Assembly (NCBI GenBank): GCA_022826725.1
Contig: JAJDUF010000016.1
Location: 248,001 to 312,000, forward strand
Reading direction: 5' to 3'
Source: Chloroflexota bacterium
GTDB lineage: Bacteria; Chloroflexota; UBA11872; UBA12225; JAJDUF01
DNA: 64,000 nucleotides
Shown in pieces: positions 52,093-61,212 of this stretch (its first letter is position 1; each line of letters begins with the position of its first letter). The translations under genes and the position numbers were made by a program. The notes below the pieces were generated by a model. That model was not told where the DNA came from. It saw nothing but the letters and a program-made list of their open reading frames with translations, and did no database searches.

Positions 52093-53499
52093 TCAGGGGT
52101 CGTATTCGTGGGGATAGAGCAGGCTGCGGGTGAGGAGGAGGGAGCGCGGAGGGTCTAACGGCTCGGGCGGGATCATGGCGTGCGGGTATTTGGACGGGCG
52201 GTCGTCCTGTGGGGGTGGGGTCGCAGGGGGCACGTCGGGGGGTGGCGCGAGCGGTGGATCGGGACGCGGATCACGAGGCGCGTAGGCCGGTGGTTCCATC
52301 GGTGGGTCGGGCGGTGCAGACGGGTCGGCGGGCGGATCGGCGGGTGGCTCAAGCGGTAGATCGGCAGGCGGTTCATAAGGCGCGTAGGCCGCTGGTTCCG
52401 TGGGTGGGTCAGGCGGTGCGGACGAGTCGGCGGGTAGATCGGCGGGTGGCTCAAGCGGTAGATCGGCAGGCGGTTCATAAGGCGCGTAGGCCGCTGGCTC
52501 CATCGGTGGGTCGGCGGGTGGATCGCTGGTCGACGACTGTTCTGCCGCCATGTTGGCGGCTATTTCATCGAGAAACCGCAGGGCCTCCTCCGCGTCGCTC
52601 GGCTCGTTGGCTTGCTGGGTCTTGAGCAGGCGCACCAACACGTCCATTGCGCGGCAGACGGCGTGCAGTGTCCTTTGCCGGGCGTAGCGGCGCCGGCGCT
52701 GGAAGGCGGCCCCGGCGCGCCGGCGACGCCGGCGCGGGGTGGTGACGAGGCGCAGCATGAGCACCCGCAGCAAGCGGATTTCGGCAGCGAGTGGGGGGCC
52801 GTGGTCGGTGTGGGCGAGCAGCTTGCGCTCCTGGGCGCTGAACGCTGGGGAGTACAAGTCGGACGCGGGCGTGTCGGTGATGGAGGTTGGACGTGAATCG
52901 GCGCCGGGGGCGTCCCGACGGGAGCAGTCGGGGGCCGGCGGCGCCGGGGGCGTGACGCGGGAGTCGGGGGTAGCCAACGCGGGGGCTTGCACGGCGCGCG
53001 GACGGTCCTGCCGTGGAGCGGGACCCGGCGCCTGATGGGTGGCACACAGGCGATCAACACCCGGCGCCGCGACCGAGGGGGCCACGGGTTCGTGCGGATC
53101 CGGTGCCCACGCGGCGGCGCGCGGACGGTCCTGCTCCGGCGGGCGCGATGGCTCGTCGGAGGGTCGGTCAGGACCCGGCGCCTGATGGGTGGCACGCAGA
53201 CGATCAACACCCGGCGCCGCGACCGTAGGGGCCACGGGTTCGTGCTGATCCGGTGCCCACGCGGCGGCGCGCGGACGGTCCTGCTCCGGCGGGCGCGGTG
53301 GCTCATCGGAGGGTCGGTCAGGACCCGGCGCCTGATGGGCGGCACACAGACGATCATTACGCGGGGCCGCGGCCGAGCGGGCTGCGGGGACGTGCTGATC
53401 CGGTGCCAGTGGGGTGGCAAGGCCACCGGTGCTGGCCGGCGTAGTGCCGAGACGGCTCCCAACTGGGATCACGGGTGGTGCTCCAGTGTCGTCACGCAT
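52093..53499 (-). CDS. Proline-rich repetitive protein, 468 aa
   Basis: Three parts. The N-terminal ~180 residues hold three copies of a 50-residue unit (APGPDRPSDEPPRPPEQDRP, then RAAAWAPDQHEPVAP), seen in DNA as a 150-bp tandem repeat from about 53021 to 53470. The middle (FSAQERKLLAHTDHGPPLAA then EIRLLRVLMLRLVTTP and an Arg-rich run) resembles a small helical domain seen in many chloroflexal and phage-related hypotheticals. The C-terminus has 34-residue units (EPPADLPLEPPADLPADSSA) with a 102-bp DNA period. ATG 53499 after GATGGAGGTTGACGT. Likely disordered; function unknown. Confidence 0.6.
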   Translation of the reverse strand: MRDDTGAPPVIPVGSRLGTTPASTGGLATPLAPDQHVPAARSAAAPRNDRLCAAHQAPGPDRPSDEPPRPPEQDRPRAAAWAPDQHEPVAPTVAAPGVDRLRATHQAPGPDRPSDEPSRPPEQDRPRAAAWAPDPHEPVAPSVAAPGVDRLCATHQAPGPAPRQDRPRAVQAPALATPDSRVTPPAPPAPDCSRRDAPGADSRPTSITDTPASDLYSPAFSAQERKLLAHTDHGPPLAAEIRLLRVLMLRLVTTPRRRRRRAGAAFQRRRRYARQRTLHAVCRAMDVLVRLLKTQQANEPSDAEEALRFLDEIAANMAAEQSSTSDPPADPPMEPAAYAPYEPPADLPLEPPADLPADSSAPPDPPTEPAAYAPYEPPADLPLEPPADPPADPSAPPDPPMEPPAYAPRDPRPDPPLAPPPDVPPATPPPQDDRPSKYPHAMIPPEPLDPPRSLLLTRSLLYPHEYDP

Positions 53500-53559
53500 A
53501 CGTCAACCTCCATCACAGGGATACATTGGTGGCGAGGGCGGGAGCGCAACGGGGGGACG

Positions 53560-53716
53560 GGGAAATTTACATGGATGGACAGGATGGACAGGATGAGCGG
53601 GGTGGGGACGCCCCCCTATGGCCCCCCGCAGTGCGGGGGGACGGGCGCAACATGTTGCGCCCCTACAGCTTCACCCGTACCTACCCCAGTCAGCTGCGGC
53701 GGGGGGAGGGTGAGGG
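53560..53716. repeat. Repeats F and A
   Basis: TTTACATGGATGGACAGGA then TGGACAGGAT (53567-53595), family A (53611-53642) and the perfect palindrome GGGCGCAACATGTTGCGCCC (53642-53661), then ACCCGTACCTACCCC. Confidence 0.75.
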
Positions 53717-53733
53717 TAGGAGCTAGAGGGAAC

Positions 53734-54105
53734 CTATACCATCAATGCCGCCAGGATGCTCTCCACCACAGCATCAAGGTTATGCTCAACATCAGTATTG
53801 GTAAAGCGCAGCACGTGATAACCACGCTGGCCGCTTAACCACCGGGTCCGTTCGGCATCATACTCTCCTTGCGCCGCATGCGTATGTCCGTCAACCTCGA
53901 TCACCAGTCGGGCCTGTATACAGCAGAAATCCACGATGAACGGCCCGATAGGCTGTTGTCTACGAAAATGCGCCCCGTTGAGTTGTCTCCGGCGCAGTCG
54001 TCGCCAGAGCCGCTGCTCCGCGGGTGTCAGCGCCTGCCGCAAGTGTCTGGCCTGTTCCTGCGTGGCGGCAGCCGTGCGCCACCGGCGACATTCTCTAGCA
54101 TGCAT
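53734..54105 (-). CDS. DUF559 (Vsr-like) endonuclease-fold protein
   Basis: 123 aa. DUF559 pattern of the restriction-endonuclease-like fold: ARHLRQALTPAEQRLWRRLR, FRRQQPIGPFIVDFCCIQAR, VIEVDGHTH and GYHVLRFTNTDVEHNLD. The catalytic-type D/E-x-K residues of the fold map to the IVDF and EVDG region. ATG 54105 lies directly after an A/T-rich tract with TATATT and no ribosome binding site, so the message may be nearly leaderless. The frame continues to 54246 through repeat sequence. Confidence 0.82.
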   Translation of the reverse strand: MHARECRRWRTAAATQEQARHLRQALTPAEQRLWRRLRRRQLNGAHFRRQQPIGPFIVDFCCIQARLVIEVDGHTHAAQGEYDAERTRWLSGQRGYHVLRFTNTDVEHNLDAVVESILAALMV

Positions 54106-54159
54106 ATATTTACAATATACACCTTGCTTGGCTCTGGCGCAGGCCAGTCCCTCTGGCCT

Positions 54160-54205
54160 AGCCCCCCTATGGTCCCCCCGCTGCGGCGGGGGGACGGGGA
54201 TACGC
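54160..54205. repeat. Palindromic repeat (family A)
   Basis: CCCCCCTATGGTCCCCCC with GCTGCGGCGGGGGGACGGGG, 40 bp before the ABC gene. Confidence 0.75.
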
Positions 54206-54244
54206 GCCTTGATACCATGCACGTAGGCTACGGATACCTCGGGC

Positions 54245-55987
54245 ATGAACGTATCGCTGCGGCAGTATCAGGACCTGTTGGCGAGCTACCTGTGGCCCCA
54301 GCGTGGCCGCGTCGCGCTCTTGGCCGTGTTCATCCTCGGCAACACCGGCTTGCTGCTGGTCACGCCGCAGATTCTCCGCAGCTTCATTGACACCGCGCAG
54401 ACCGGCCAGGGGTTCACCACACTCGTGACGCTGGCGCTGCTGTTCGGCGGGGTGGCGCTGGGTCAGCAGGTTGTTTCGGTGCTCGCCACGTACTTCACCG
54501 AGCGCGTCGCCTGGACCGCGACCAACGCCCTGCGCGCGGACCTGGCCCGGCACTGCTTGGGGCTGGACATGTCGTTCCATCACGAGCACACGCCGGGCGA
54601 AATGATCGAGCGCGTTGACGGCGACGTGAACAACCTGGGGAACTTCCTCTCTACGTTTACGGTCCAAATCGTGGGGAGCTGCCTGCTCCTGGTGGGCATC
54701 CTGGTACTGCTCTATCGGGAGGAATGGCGGGCCGGCTTGGGGTTCACGCTGTTCGTCCTCCTCAGCGTGACCGTCCTAGTGCGGTTGCGGAACATCTCCG
54801 TCCCCTACTGGCGGGCGCGGAGCGAGGTCCGCGCTAACATGTTCGGTTTTCTGGAAGAGCGGCTGACGGGCACGGAAGACATCCGCGCCGCCAACGCGCA
54901 GCCCTATGTCTTGCGCCGGTTCTACGAGCTGACGCGCGAGTGGATGAGCAAAGAGATGCGGGCCGGTCTTGCCATTGGCGTCTTCTGGAACACGAACGAG
55001 ACCATCTGGGCGGTCGGGAGCGCGGCGTCCCTGGCGCTGGGCGCGTACCTCTTCCTGGATGAGGCGATCACGCTCGGCACCGTATACATGCTCTTTCACT
55101 ACGCGACGATGGTCGTGCAGCCGATTAGCCGGCTGACGCAGGAGTTGGAGCAATTGCAGCACGCCTCGGCGAGCATCCTCCGGCTGGGGGAGCTGCTGCA
55201 TACCCGCAGCACCATCCTCGACGGGGCCGGGGTGGCCTACCCGGCCGGGGCGCTGTCGGTCGAATTCGACAACGTGACGTTCGGCTATCACCGCGAGCAG
55301 ACGGTGCTACAGGACATCTCGTTTCGGCTGGCGCCGGGGAGAACCCTGGGCCTGCTCGGACGCACGGGGAGCGGCAAGACCAGCCTCACGCGCTTGGTGT
55401 GTCGGCTCTACGACCCCCAAGACGGCACGATCCGGCTCGGCGGGCAGGATATTCGACACAGCACCCTCCCCGATCTGCGTGACCGCATTGGCATGGTCAC
55501 GCAGAACGTGCAGCTGTTTCACGGCACCGTCCGCGACAATCTGACCCTGTTCGACCCGGACATTTCGGACGAGCGCCTGCGTGAGGTCACTGCCGAGCTT
55601 GGTCTCGGGTCGTGGTACGCGGCGCTGCCCGATGGGCTGGACACCCTGCTCGCCCAGGACAGTGGCCTCTCCGCGGGCGAAGCGCAGCTGCTCGCCTTTG
55701 CTCGCGTCTTCCTACGACCGGCCGGCCTGGTGATTCTCGACGAAGCCTCCTCGCGCCTCGACCGTGGCACGGAGCGGCTGATCGAACGGGCGCTCGACAG
55801 GCTGGCAGCGGACCGGACGGTGATCGTCATTGCTCACCGCCTGACTACCGTGCAGCGCGTGGACGAGATCATGATTCTGGAGGACGGCTTCATCCAGGAG
55901 CACGGCGACCGGCAGCGCCTGGCGAGCGATCCGCGTACACGCTTCCACGGACTGCTCCGCACGGGGTTGGAGGAGGTCCTGGCGTGA
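54245..55987 (+). CDS. ABC exporter half-transporter, subunit 1
   Basis: 580 aa: six membrane helices (type I exporter, residues 1-320) and one ATPase domain. Walker [11 protein letters not shown]-loop [11 protein letters not shown], signature [14 protein letters not shown] (A and E in place of the usual second G and Q), Walker [13 protein letters not shown] with Glu intact, and H-switch IAHRL. Preserved catalytic Glu and His but a weak signature motif. Coupled to subunit 2 by a 4-bp overlap, so the two should form a heterodimer. Substrate unknown. Confidence 0.88.
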   Translation: MNVSLRQYQDLLASYLWPQRGRVALLAVFILGNTGLLLVTPQILRSFIDTAQTGQGFTTLVTLALLFGGVALGQQVVSVLATYFTERVAWTATNALRADLARHCLGLDMSFHHEHTPGEMIERVDGDVNNLGNFLSTFTVQIVGSCLLLVGILVLLYREEWRAGLGFTLFVLLSVTVLVRLRNISVPYWRARSEVRANMFGFLEERLTGTEDIRAANAQPYVLRRFYELTREWMSKEMRAGLAIGVFWNTNETIWAVGSAASLALGAYLFLDEAITLGTVYMLFHYATMVVQPISRLTQELEQLQHASASILRLGELLHTRSTILDGAGVAYPAGALSVEFDNVTFGYHREQTVLQDISFRLAPGRTLGLLGRTGSGKTSLTRLVCRLYDPQDGTIRLGGQDIRHSTLPDLRDRIGMVTQNVQLFHGTVRDNLTLFDPDISDERLREVTAELGLGSWYAALPDGLDTLLAQDSGLSAGEAQLLAFARVFLRPAGLVILDEASSRLDRGTERLIERALDRLAADRTVIVIAHRLTTVQRVDEIMILEDGFIQEHGDRQRLASDPRTRFHGLLRTGLEEVLA

Positions 55988-57783
55988 GCACCTGGCGGCA
56001 CCTCTGGGGACTGATCCGCTTCCTACCGGGGCGCTACGGCAGCATGTTGGTCCTCCGCACGCTGTCCTTCATGGTCGTGCCGAATGCGGTGGCGCTGGCG
56101 AACCGGGAGTTCTTCGACAGCCTGAGCGGCGAGGCCCAGATCGGCTGGGGGCCGTATACGGTCATCGCGTTGCTGGCAGCCATTGCGCTGGCACGGGCGG
56201 TCATCATCTTCGGGGATATCATCTGCTTCTTCCTGTCCAGATTCACGATGGAAACGCTGCTGCGCCGCAACCTGTTGGCGCACATCCTGGACCAGCCCGG
56301 CTCCCAAGCGTTGCCGGCGTCGCCGGGCGAGGCGGTCAGCCGCTTCCGTGGTGACGTGGAAGCCATCTCGGAGTTCATGGTCTGGTCCCCCTTCAAGTTG
56401 GCGCACCTGATCTACATTCCGGTCGCACTCTTTGTGATGGTCCAGGTCAACGCGCTCATCACGACCGTCGTGTTTCTCCCGTTGCTGGTGATTGTCACGG
56501 CGGTGAGGATCGCCACGCCGCGGCTGCAGCGGTACCGCGAAGCCAACCGCGAGGCAACCGGCCAGGTGACGGGATTCATCGGCGAGCTGTTCCGCATGGT
56601 CGAAGCGGTCAAGCTCACCAATGCCGAGGCGCGCGTCATGGGTCGGTTCGACCGGCTCAACAGAACGCGGCTGGATACGACTATCAAGGACCGCATGTTG
56701 AGCGCCATCCTGAACTCGATTTCCGATAACTCCGCCAACCTGGGTACGGCGATCATCCTGATCCTGGTCGGTCAGTCCATGCAGACGGGGAACTTCACCG
56801 TCGGCGATTTCGCGCTGTTCGTCTACTATCTCCAGCAGATCACGTGGATCAACCGCAACATCGGCTCGGCCTGGGCCGAATACAAGCAGATCGGCGTCTC
56901 CATCGGGCGCCTTGTGACCTTGCTGGGGGACGCGCCACCACAGAAGCTGGTGGCGCATAGCCCGGTATACCTGCGCGGCGCCTTGCCGGAGGTGCCGTTC
57001 ACGCCCAAGAGGGCTGACGACCGCCTGATCCGCCTGGAGGCTTCGGGGCTGACCTATCGCTATCCCGATTCGGGACGCGGCGTCGCCGGCATTGACCTCC
57101 GGCTCGCGCGCGGCTCGTTCACGGTCATCACCGGCCGGATCGGCGCCGGCAAGTCCACGCTCTTGCGCGTCCTGCTGGGTCTCGTCCCGAAAGACGCGGG
57201 GGAGGTGCGGTGGAACGGTACGCCGGTGGCGGAGCCGGCCACGTTCTTTGTCCCCCCGCGCTGTGCGTACACGGCGCAGGTGCCTCGCCTATTCAGCGAG
57301 ACGCTGAAGGACAACATCCTGCTGGGCTTGCCGGAAGACCGGGTGAACGTCCCGGCAGCTCTGCGGTCGGCCGTGCTGGAGCCGGACGTAGCTCAGTTGG
57401 AGAACGGCCTCGATACGCTCGTCGGCTCGCGCGGGGTCAAGCTGTCCGGGGGGCAAGCGCAACGCGCGGCGGCGGCGCGGATGTTCGTCCGCGATCCCGA
57501 GCTACTGGTCTTCGACGATCTCTCCAGCGCCTTGGACGTGGAGACGGAAGGGCAGCTCTGGGAGCGCGTCTTTGCCCGCCCCGACGCGACCTGCTTGGTG
57601 GTCTCGCACCGCCGGGCGGCGTTACAGCGAGCCGATCACATCATCGTGCTGAAAGACGGCACGGTGGACGCCGCCGGCAGCCTCGACGAGCTGTTGGCGA
57701 CTTCTACGGAGCTACAGAAGCTGTGGCAAGGTGACCGCGGGGCGGCAGCGGCGGATGGGGCAGATGGTCGCGCTGCCGGTTGA
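55984..57783 (+). CDS. ABC exporter half-transporter, subunit 2
   Basis: 599 aa: membrane domain (to about 330) and ATPase domain with [24 protein letters not shown], canonical signature [14 protein letters not shown], Walker [13 protein letters not shown] (Asp where the catalytic Glu should be) and SHRRAAL at the H-switch. The degenerate Glu here and degenerate signature in subunit 1 fit a heterodimer with one canonical and one impaired ATP site. GTG start overlaps the stop of subunit 1; the frame open upstream to 55612 is a shadow of that gene. Confidence 0.88.
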   Translation: MSTWRHLWGLIRFLPGRYGSMLVLRTLSFMVVPNAVALANREFFDSLSGEAQIGWGPYTVIALLAAIALARAVIIFGDIICFFLSRFTMETLLRRNLLAHILDQPGSQALPASPGEAVSRFRGDVEAISEFMVWSPFKLAHLIYIPVALFVMVQVNALITTVVFLPLLVIVTAVRIATPRLQRYREANREATGQVTGFIGELFRMVEAVKLTNAEARVMGRFDRLNRTRLDTTIKDRMLSAILNSISDNSANLGTAIILILVGQSMQTGNFTVGDFALFVYYLQQITWINRNIGSAWAEYKQIGVSIGRLVTLLGDAPPQKLVAHSPVYLRGALPEVPFTPKRADDRLIRLEASGLTYRYPDSGRGVAGIDLRLARGSFTVITGRIGAGKSTLLRVLLGLVPKDAGEVRWNGTPVAEPATFFVPPRCAYTAQVPRLFSETLKDNILLGLPEDRVNVPAALRSAVLEPDVAQLENGLDTLVGSRGVKLSGGQAQRAAAARMFVRDPELLVFDDLSSALDVETEGQLWERVFARPDATCLVVSHRRAALQRADHIIVLKDGTVDAAGSLDELLATSTELQKLWQGDRGAAAADGADGRAAG

Positions 57784-57810
57784 GGGCCAACGGCGGTATG
57801 CTGAAGGCCA

Positions 57811-59088
57811 ATGACAGAGCGCGGCCGCCAGCGTGTCGTCGTGACCGGCATCGGCGCCGTGACTCCTATCGGCACCGGCCGCCGGGGCCTCTGGGCGGGG
57901 GTCAAGCGGGGGCAGTCGGCCGTGGGGCCGGTGACGCGCTTCGACGCGACGCCGTTCCGCTCGCGCCTGGCAGCCGAGATCGGCGACTTCGATCCGCTGG
58001 CGCACCTGGAATCCCGCCAAGCGCGGCGCCTGGATCGCTACGCGCAGCTGGCTCTCGTCACCGCGCGGCTGGCCGTGGACGACGCCCGCATCCACGTGCC
58101 GGAAGGACGACCCCGCAACCGCGCTGGCGTATATCTGGGCAGCGCCCTCGGTGGTGTGGCCTATGCCGAGGAGCAACACACCGCCTTCCTGGCGCGCGGT
58201 ACACGCGCCGTCTCGCCGACGCTGGCGCTGGCCGTGTTCGGGGGGGCCAGCGCCACGAACGTCGCGATTGACCTGGGCTGGCGCGGCCCCAACCTCACCA
58301 ACGCCAATAGCTGCGCTTCCGGGGCGGTGGCGATTGGCGAGGCGTTTCGGCTGATCCGCGCCGGCGGCGCCAACGTGATGCTCGCCGGTGGGGCCGAAGC
58401 ACCGCTGGCGCCCTTGACCTTCGGCGCGTTTGCGCTCATCAAGGCGATGTCTACGTGCAACGATTGCCCCGGCCGGGCGAGCCGGCCGTTCGACATGGAC
58501 CGCGACGGGTTTGTCATGGGGGAGGGGGCCTGTATCGTCGTGCTCGAATCGCTCGTTCACGCGCGGCGTCGCGGCGCTGCCGTGCTCGGCGAGGTCGTCG
58601 GCTATGCGCTGACGAACGACGCGCACCACATGACGGCGCCGCGCCCGGACGGACGGCAAGCGGCCCGCACGATCCGCCTGGCGCTGGCCGACGCCGGCCT
58701 CAAGGCGCACCGGATCGGCTACATCAACGCGCACGGCAGTAGTACGGTGCTGGGGGATGCGGCGGAAGCAGAGGCGATCAGAACGGGCTTCGGACGCTAC
58801 CTGACTCCGCAGGTGCTGGTTAGCGCGACAAAAGGCCTGTATGGGCATCCGCTGGGCGCGAGCGGCGCTATCGAGGCCGCCCTGACGGTCGAGGCGCTGC
58901 GAACGGGTTGGCTGCCGCCCACCACGAACCTGGCGCAGCCCGATCCGCAGTGTGCCTTGCCGTTGGTGCCGGCCGGCGGGCTACACCGCGCGACGGACTA
59001 CGCGCTGTGCAACTCGTTCGGGTTCGGCGGCATCAACGCCTGTCTCGTTCTCGCGCGCCCCGGCATACGGGGCGAGGGCGGCGCGTGA
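57811..59088 (+). CDS. Beta-ketoacyl synthase (FabF-like)
   Basis: 425 aa thiolase-fold condensing enzyme. Catalytic trio: Cys in NANSCASGAVAIGEAF, His in INAHGSSTVLGDAAEAEAI and His in LYGHPLGASGAIEAAL; the C-terminal NSFGFGGINACLV is conserved. Elongates acyl-ACP in fatty-acid or polyketide synthesis. The usual TACAS context is SCASG. Starts 27 bp after the exporter pair, hinting at a lipid or polyketide product for export, but no other biosynthetic gene is nearby. Confidence 0.9.
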   Translation: MTERGRQRVVVTGIGAVTPIGTGRRGLWAGVKRGQSAVGPVTRFDATPFRSRLAAEIGDFDPLAHLESRQARRLDRYAQLALVTARLAVDDARIHVPEGRPRNRAGVYLGSALGGVAYAEEQHTAFLARGTRAVSPTLALAVFGGASATNVAIDLGWRGPNLTNANSCASGAVAIGEAFRLIRAGGANVMLAGGAEAPLAPLTFGAFALIKAMSTCNDCPGRASRPFDMDRDGFVMGEGACIVVLESLVHARRRGAAVLGEVVGYALTNDAHHMTAPRPDGRQAARTIRLALADAGLKAHRIGYINAHGSSTVLGDAAEAEAIRTGFGRYLTPQVLVSATKGLYGHPLGASGAIEAALTVEALRTGWLPPTTNLAQPDPQCALPLVPAGGLHRATDYALCNSFGFGGINACLVLARPGIRGEGGA

Positions 59089-59480
59089 GCAGAATTCACA
59101 TGGATACACAGGATAGACAGGATCGGTGAAGTACCGGTCTCCTCTCTCTTCACAGGGGTAGGTTTTTCTGCGGGCGGCGAGTCGGACCTAACCCCCGGCC
59201 CCTTCCCTGCAGGGAAGGGGCGTCCATGCGGCGACAGGCGGCTGTGAGGAAGGGGGTGTTTCCCTCACCCCGGCCCTCTCCCCTCACAGGGGTAGGTATT
59301 TACATGGATGGACAGGATGGGAGTTTGCGTCGGGGCGGAGGTGGGCAGCTCCGTACCGAAAAACCTCCCGGTGTGCGGGTGAGTGCCCCCCTATGGCCCC
59401 CCGCACGGCGGGGGGACGGGCGCAACATGTTGCGCCCCTACGGCTTGGACCGTATCTACCCCTGTGAGGGGAGAGGGTGG
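59089..59480. repeat. Repeat mosaic F-B-C-F-A
   Basis: About 400 bp without a gene. Contains TTCACATGGATACACAGGAT (59096-59115), a CACAGGGGTAGGTTTTT unit (59151-59167), family B (59179-59220), a C-like unit (59263-59292), TTTACATGGATGGACAGGAT (59300-59319), family A (59390-59418) and the palindrome GGGCGCAACATGTTGCGCCC (59418-59437). Confidence 0.78.
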
Positions 59481-59496
59481 GGAGCGATGCCGACTA

Positions 59497-60651
59497 TCAG
59501 GCTGGGACGCGCTGGCCGTCAATGATGACAGTGGTGGCGCGGGAGCGCAGCTCGAGGGGATGGCCGTCGAAGAGCACGATGTCGGCGTCTTTGCCCGGAG
59601 ACAGACTGCCGACGCGGTCGGCGACCCCCATGATCTCGGCCGGGGTCAGCGTGATCGAGCGCAGTGCATCGGCCTCGGACATGCCCTCGGCGACGGCCAA
59701 GCCGGCGTAGAGGCGCAGGTACTTGCTCGGCAGGACCGGGTGGTCGGAGCAGATCGCTACCGGGACACCAGCGCCGGCCAGGATACCGAGCGAGGCAAAC
59801 GTCTTCTCGCGTAGCTCGACTTTTGATCGTGCGCCGAAGGTTGGGCCGACCACGCAGGGCACCTGCCGCGCGGCGATCTCCTCCACAATGCGGTGCGCTT
59901 CCGTCGCATGCTCCAAGATCACGTCCACCTCGAACTCGGTGGCGATACGGAGGACGGTCAGAATGTCGTCGGCGCGGTGACAGTGCGCTAGTAACGGGAT
60001 TTCCCGTTGGAGTACTCGCCCCACCGTCTCCAAGCGGAGATCGCGGTCGGGGGCCTTGTCCGGGTCTTGGGCGCCCCGCTCCAGCTTTTGCAGATAGACT
60101 TGCGCCTGCACCAGCGTTTCGCGCAGCACCGCCGCGACGCCCATGCGGGTCGAGGGCAGCTGCTTGCGGTCGCCGTAGACGCGCTTGGGGTTTTCTCCGA
60201 ACGCCACCTTCAGGCCGCATTCGGCCTTGACGACCATCCGGTCAACGAACCGGCCGGAGGTCTTGATGATGGCGCCGAGACCACCGACGACGTTCGCGCT
60301 GCCAGGGAGTACGACGGCCGTCGTGACGCCGTGGGCTGCGGTGTCGAGCAGCCCCAGCTCCTCGGGGTTGATGCCGTCGAGCGCGCGCACGTGAGGCGTT
60401 ACCGGGTCAGTACTCTCGTTGGTGTCGCTGCCTTCCCAGCCAACACCTTCCTCATGGATACCGAGGTGCGTATGCGCGTCGAGCATCCCCGGCAGGGCCA
60501 ACTGGCCGCCCGCGTCTATGACCTCGGCGTCGCTGGGCACAGCCACCCCGTTGCCGACGGCGGCGATGGTCGAGCCGTCTATCAGGATCGTCCCCGCCGC
60601 GATCTCCGGGCCGTCAATCGGCAAAATGTGGGCGTTCGTAATCGCCAACAT
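59497..60651 (-). CDS. Amidohydrolase-family protein
   Basis: 384 aa. Metal-dependent hydrolase barrel: LPGMLDAHTHLG (two His ligands), LLAHCHRADD (His), ILEHATEAHR (His) and AICSDHPVLPSK (catalytic Asp), with the small beta-sandwich of imidazolonepropionase-type enzymes at both ends (PGKDADIVLFDGHPLE). The substrate is unknown; cyclic amide or dipeptide hydrolysis is common in the family. Confidence 0.88.
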   Translation of the reverse strand: MLAITNAHILPIDGPEIAAGTILIDGSTIAAVGNGVAVPSDAEVIDAGGQLALPGMLDAHTHLGIHEEGVGWEGSDTNESTDPVTPHVRALDGINPEELGLLDTAAHGVTTAVVLPGSANVVGGLGAIIKTSGRFVDRMVVKAECGLKVAFGENPKRVYGDRKQLPSTRMGVAAVLRETLVQAQVYLQKLERGAQDPDKAPDRDLRLETVGRVLQREIPLLAHCHRADDILTVLRIATEFEVDVILEHATEAHRIVEEIAARQVPCVVGPTFGARSKVELREKTFASLGILAGAGVPVAICSDHPVLPSKYLRLYAGLAVAEGMSEADALRSITLTPAEIMGVADRVGSLSPGKDADIVLFDGHPLELRSRATTVIIDGQRVPA

Positions 60652-60742
60652 CGCTATTCAGCACCTCGCTAGGACTTGGCCGGCGTCGGGCCGGGCGGCT
60701 GGGGTTACCGGCACGCCCAGCACTGCTCAGGCCAAGTGCGGG

Positions 60743-61036
60743 TTATGGTAATTTCGCCAGGATGCGCTCGAACTCATCGAGCGAGAATGCGCGGAGCGTT
60801 TCCGAGCGCGCGTTGCCCCGGGCACCGAGCGCGAGCAGCAGGGCCGCCGCCGTCTCGTCATCGGGCGCTTCGGCAATGGCGACGGCGTCATAGGAACCCA
60901 TCGTCAGGTACCACGCTTCCACCTTGGCACCGGCGGCCTCGGCACCTTGGATTGCCTCGCGCACGCGCTGTGGACCATCCTTGATGTTGTGGATGCCCTG
61001 TTCCGTGTAGTTGAGCAGGATTACAAACTTCGGCAT
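60743..61036 (-). CDS. GYD-domain protein
   Basis: 97 aa. Pattern of the GYD family, a ferredoxin-like dimer: PKFVILLNYTEQGIHNIKD, AEAAGAKVEAWYLTMGSYDA and ALLLALGARGNARSETLRAF, with the GSYDAV in place of GxYD. Function unknown. ATG 61036 after AGGAGGAGCGAC, so the longer frame is not used. Confidence 0.85.
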   Translation of the reverse strand: MPKFVILLNYTEQGIHNIKDGPQRVREAIQGAEAAGAKVEAWYLTMGSYDAVAIAEAPDDETAAALLLALGARGNARSETLRAFSLDEFERILAKLP

Positions 61037-61077
61037 GTCGCTCCTCCTATCAGTTGTGGTTCCACCGCCTGCGCCCC

Positions 61078-61106
61078 AGTGTGACAATAGGAGGGAGGGC
61101 TGTCAA
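61078..61106 (-). promoter_or_regulatory. Candidate promoter of the GYD gene
   Basis: Minus strand TTGACA (61106-61101), 17 bp, CACACT (61083-61078), 41 bp before the start. The -35 is perfect, the -10 weak. Confidence 0.45.
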
Positions 61107-61212
61107 CACGGACTGTTACACTCCTCGGTCAGTGTCCCCCGGTACGACAGCCGATGGGAGGGCGGCGAGCGTGGCAGCATTTGAGCGGCTTAGTGAGCAA
61201 GGGAGTTGAGGA

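Noticed and set aside
52560-53462. Alternative 300-codon minus-strand gene in the proline-rich region
   Set aside because: It has no ribosome binding site and is an Arg-rich frame shift of the 468-codon gene, which has one.
52300-53470. CRISPR-like array
   Set aside because: The 102-bp and 150-bp repeats are in-frame coding repeats without short direct repeats and unique spacers.
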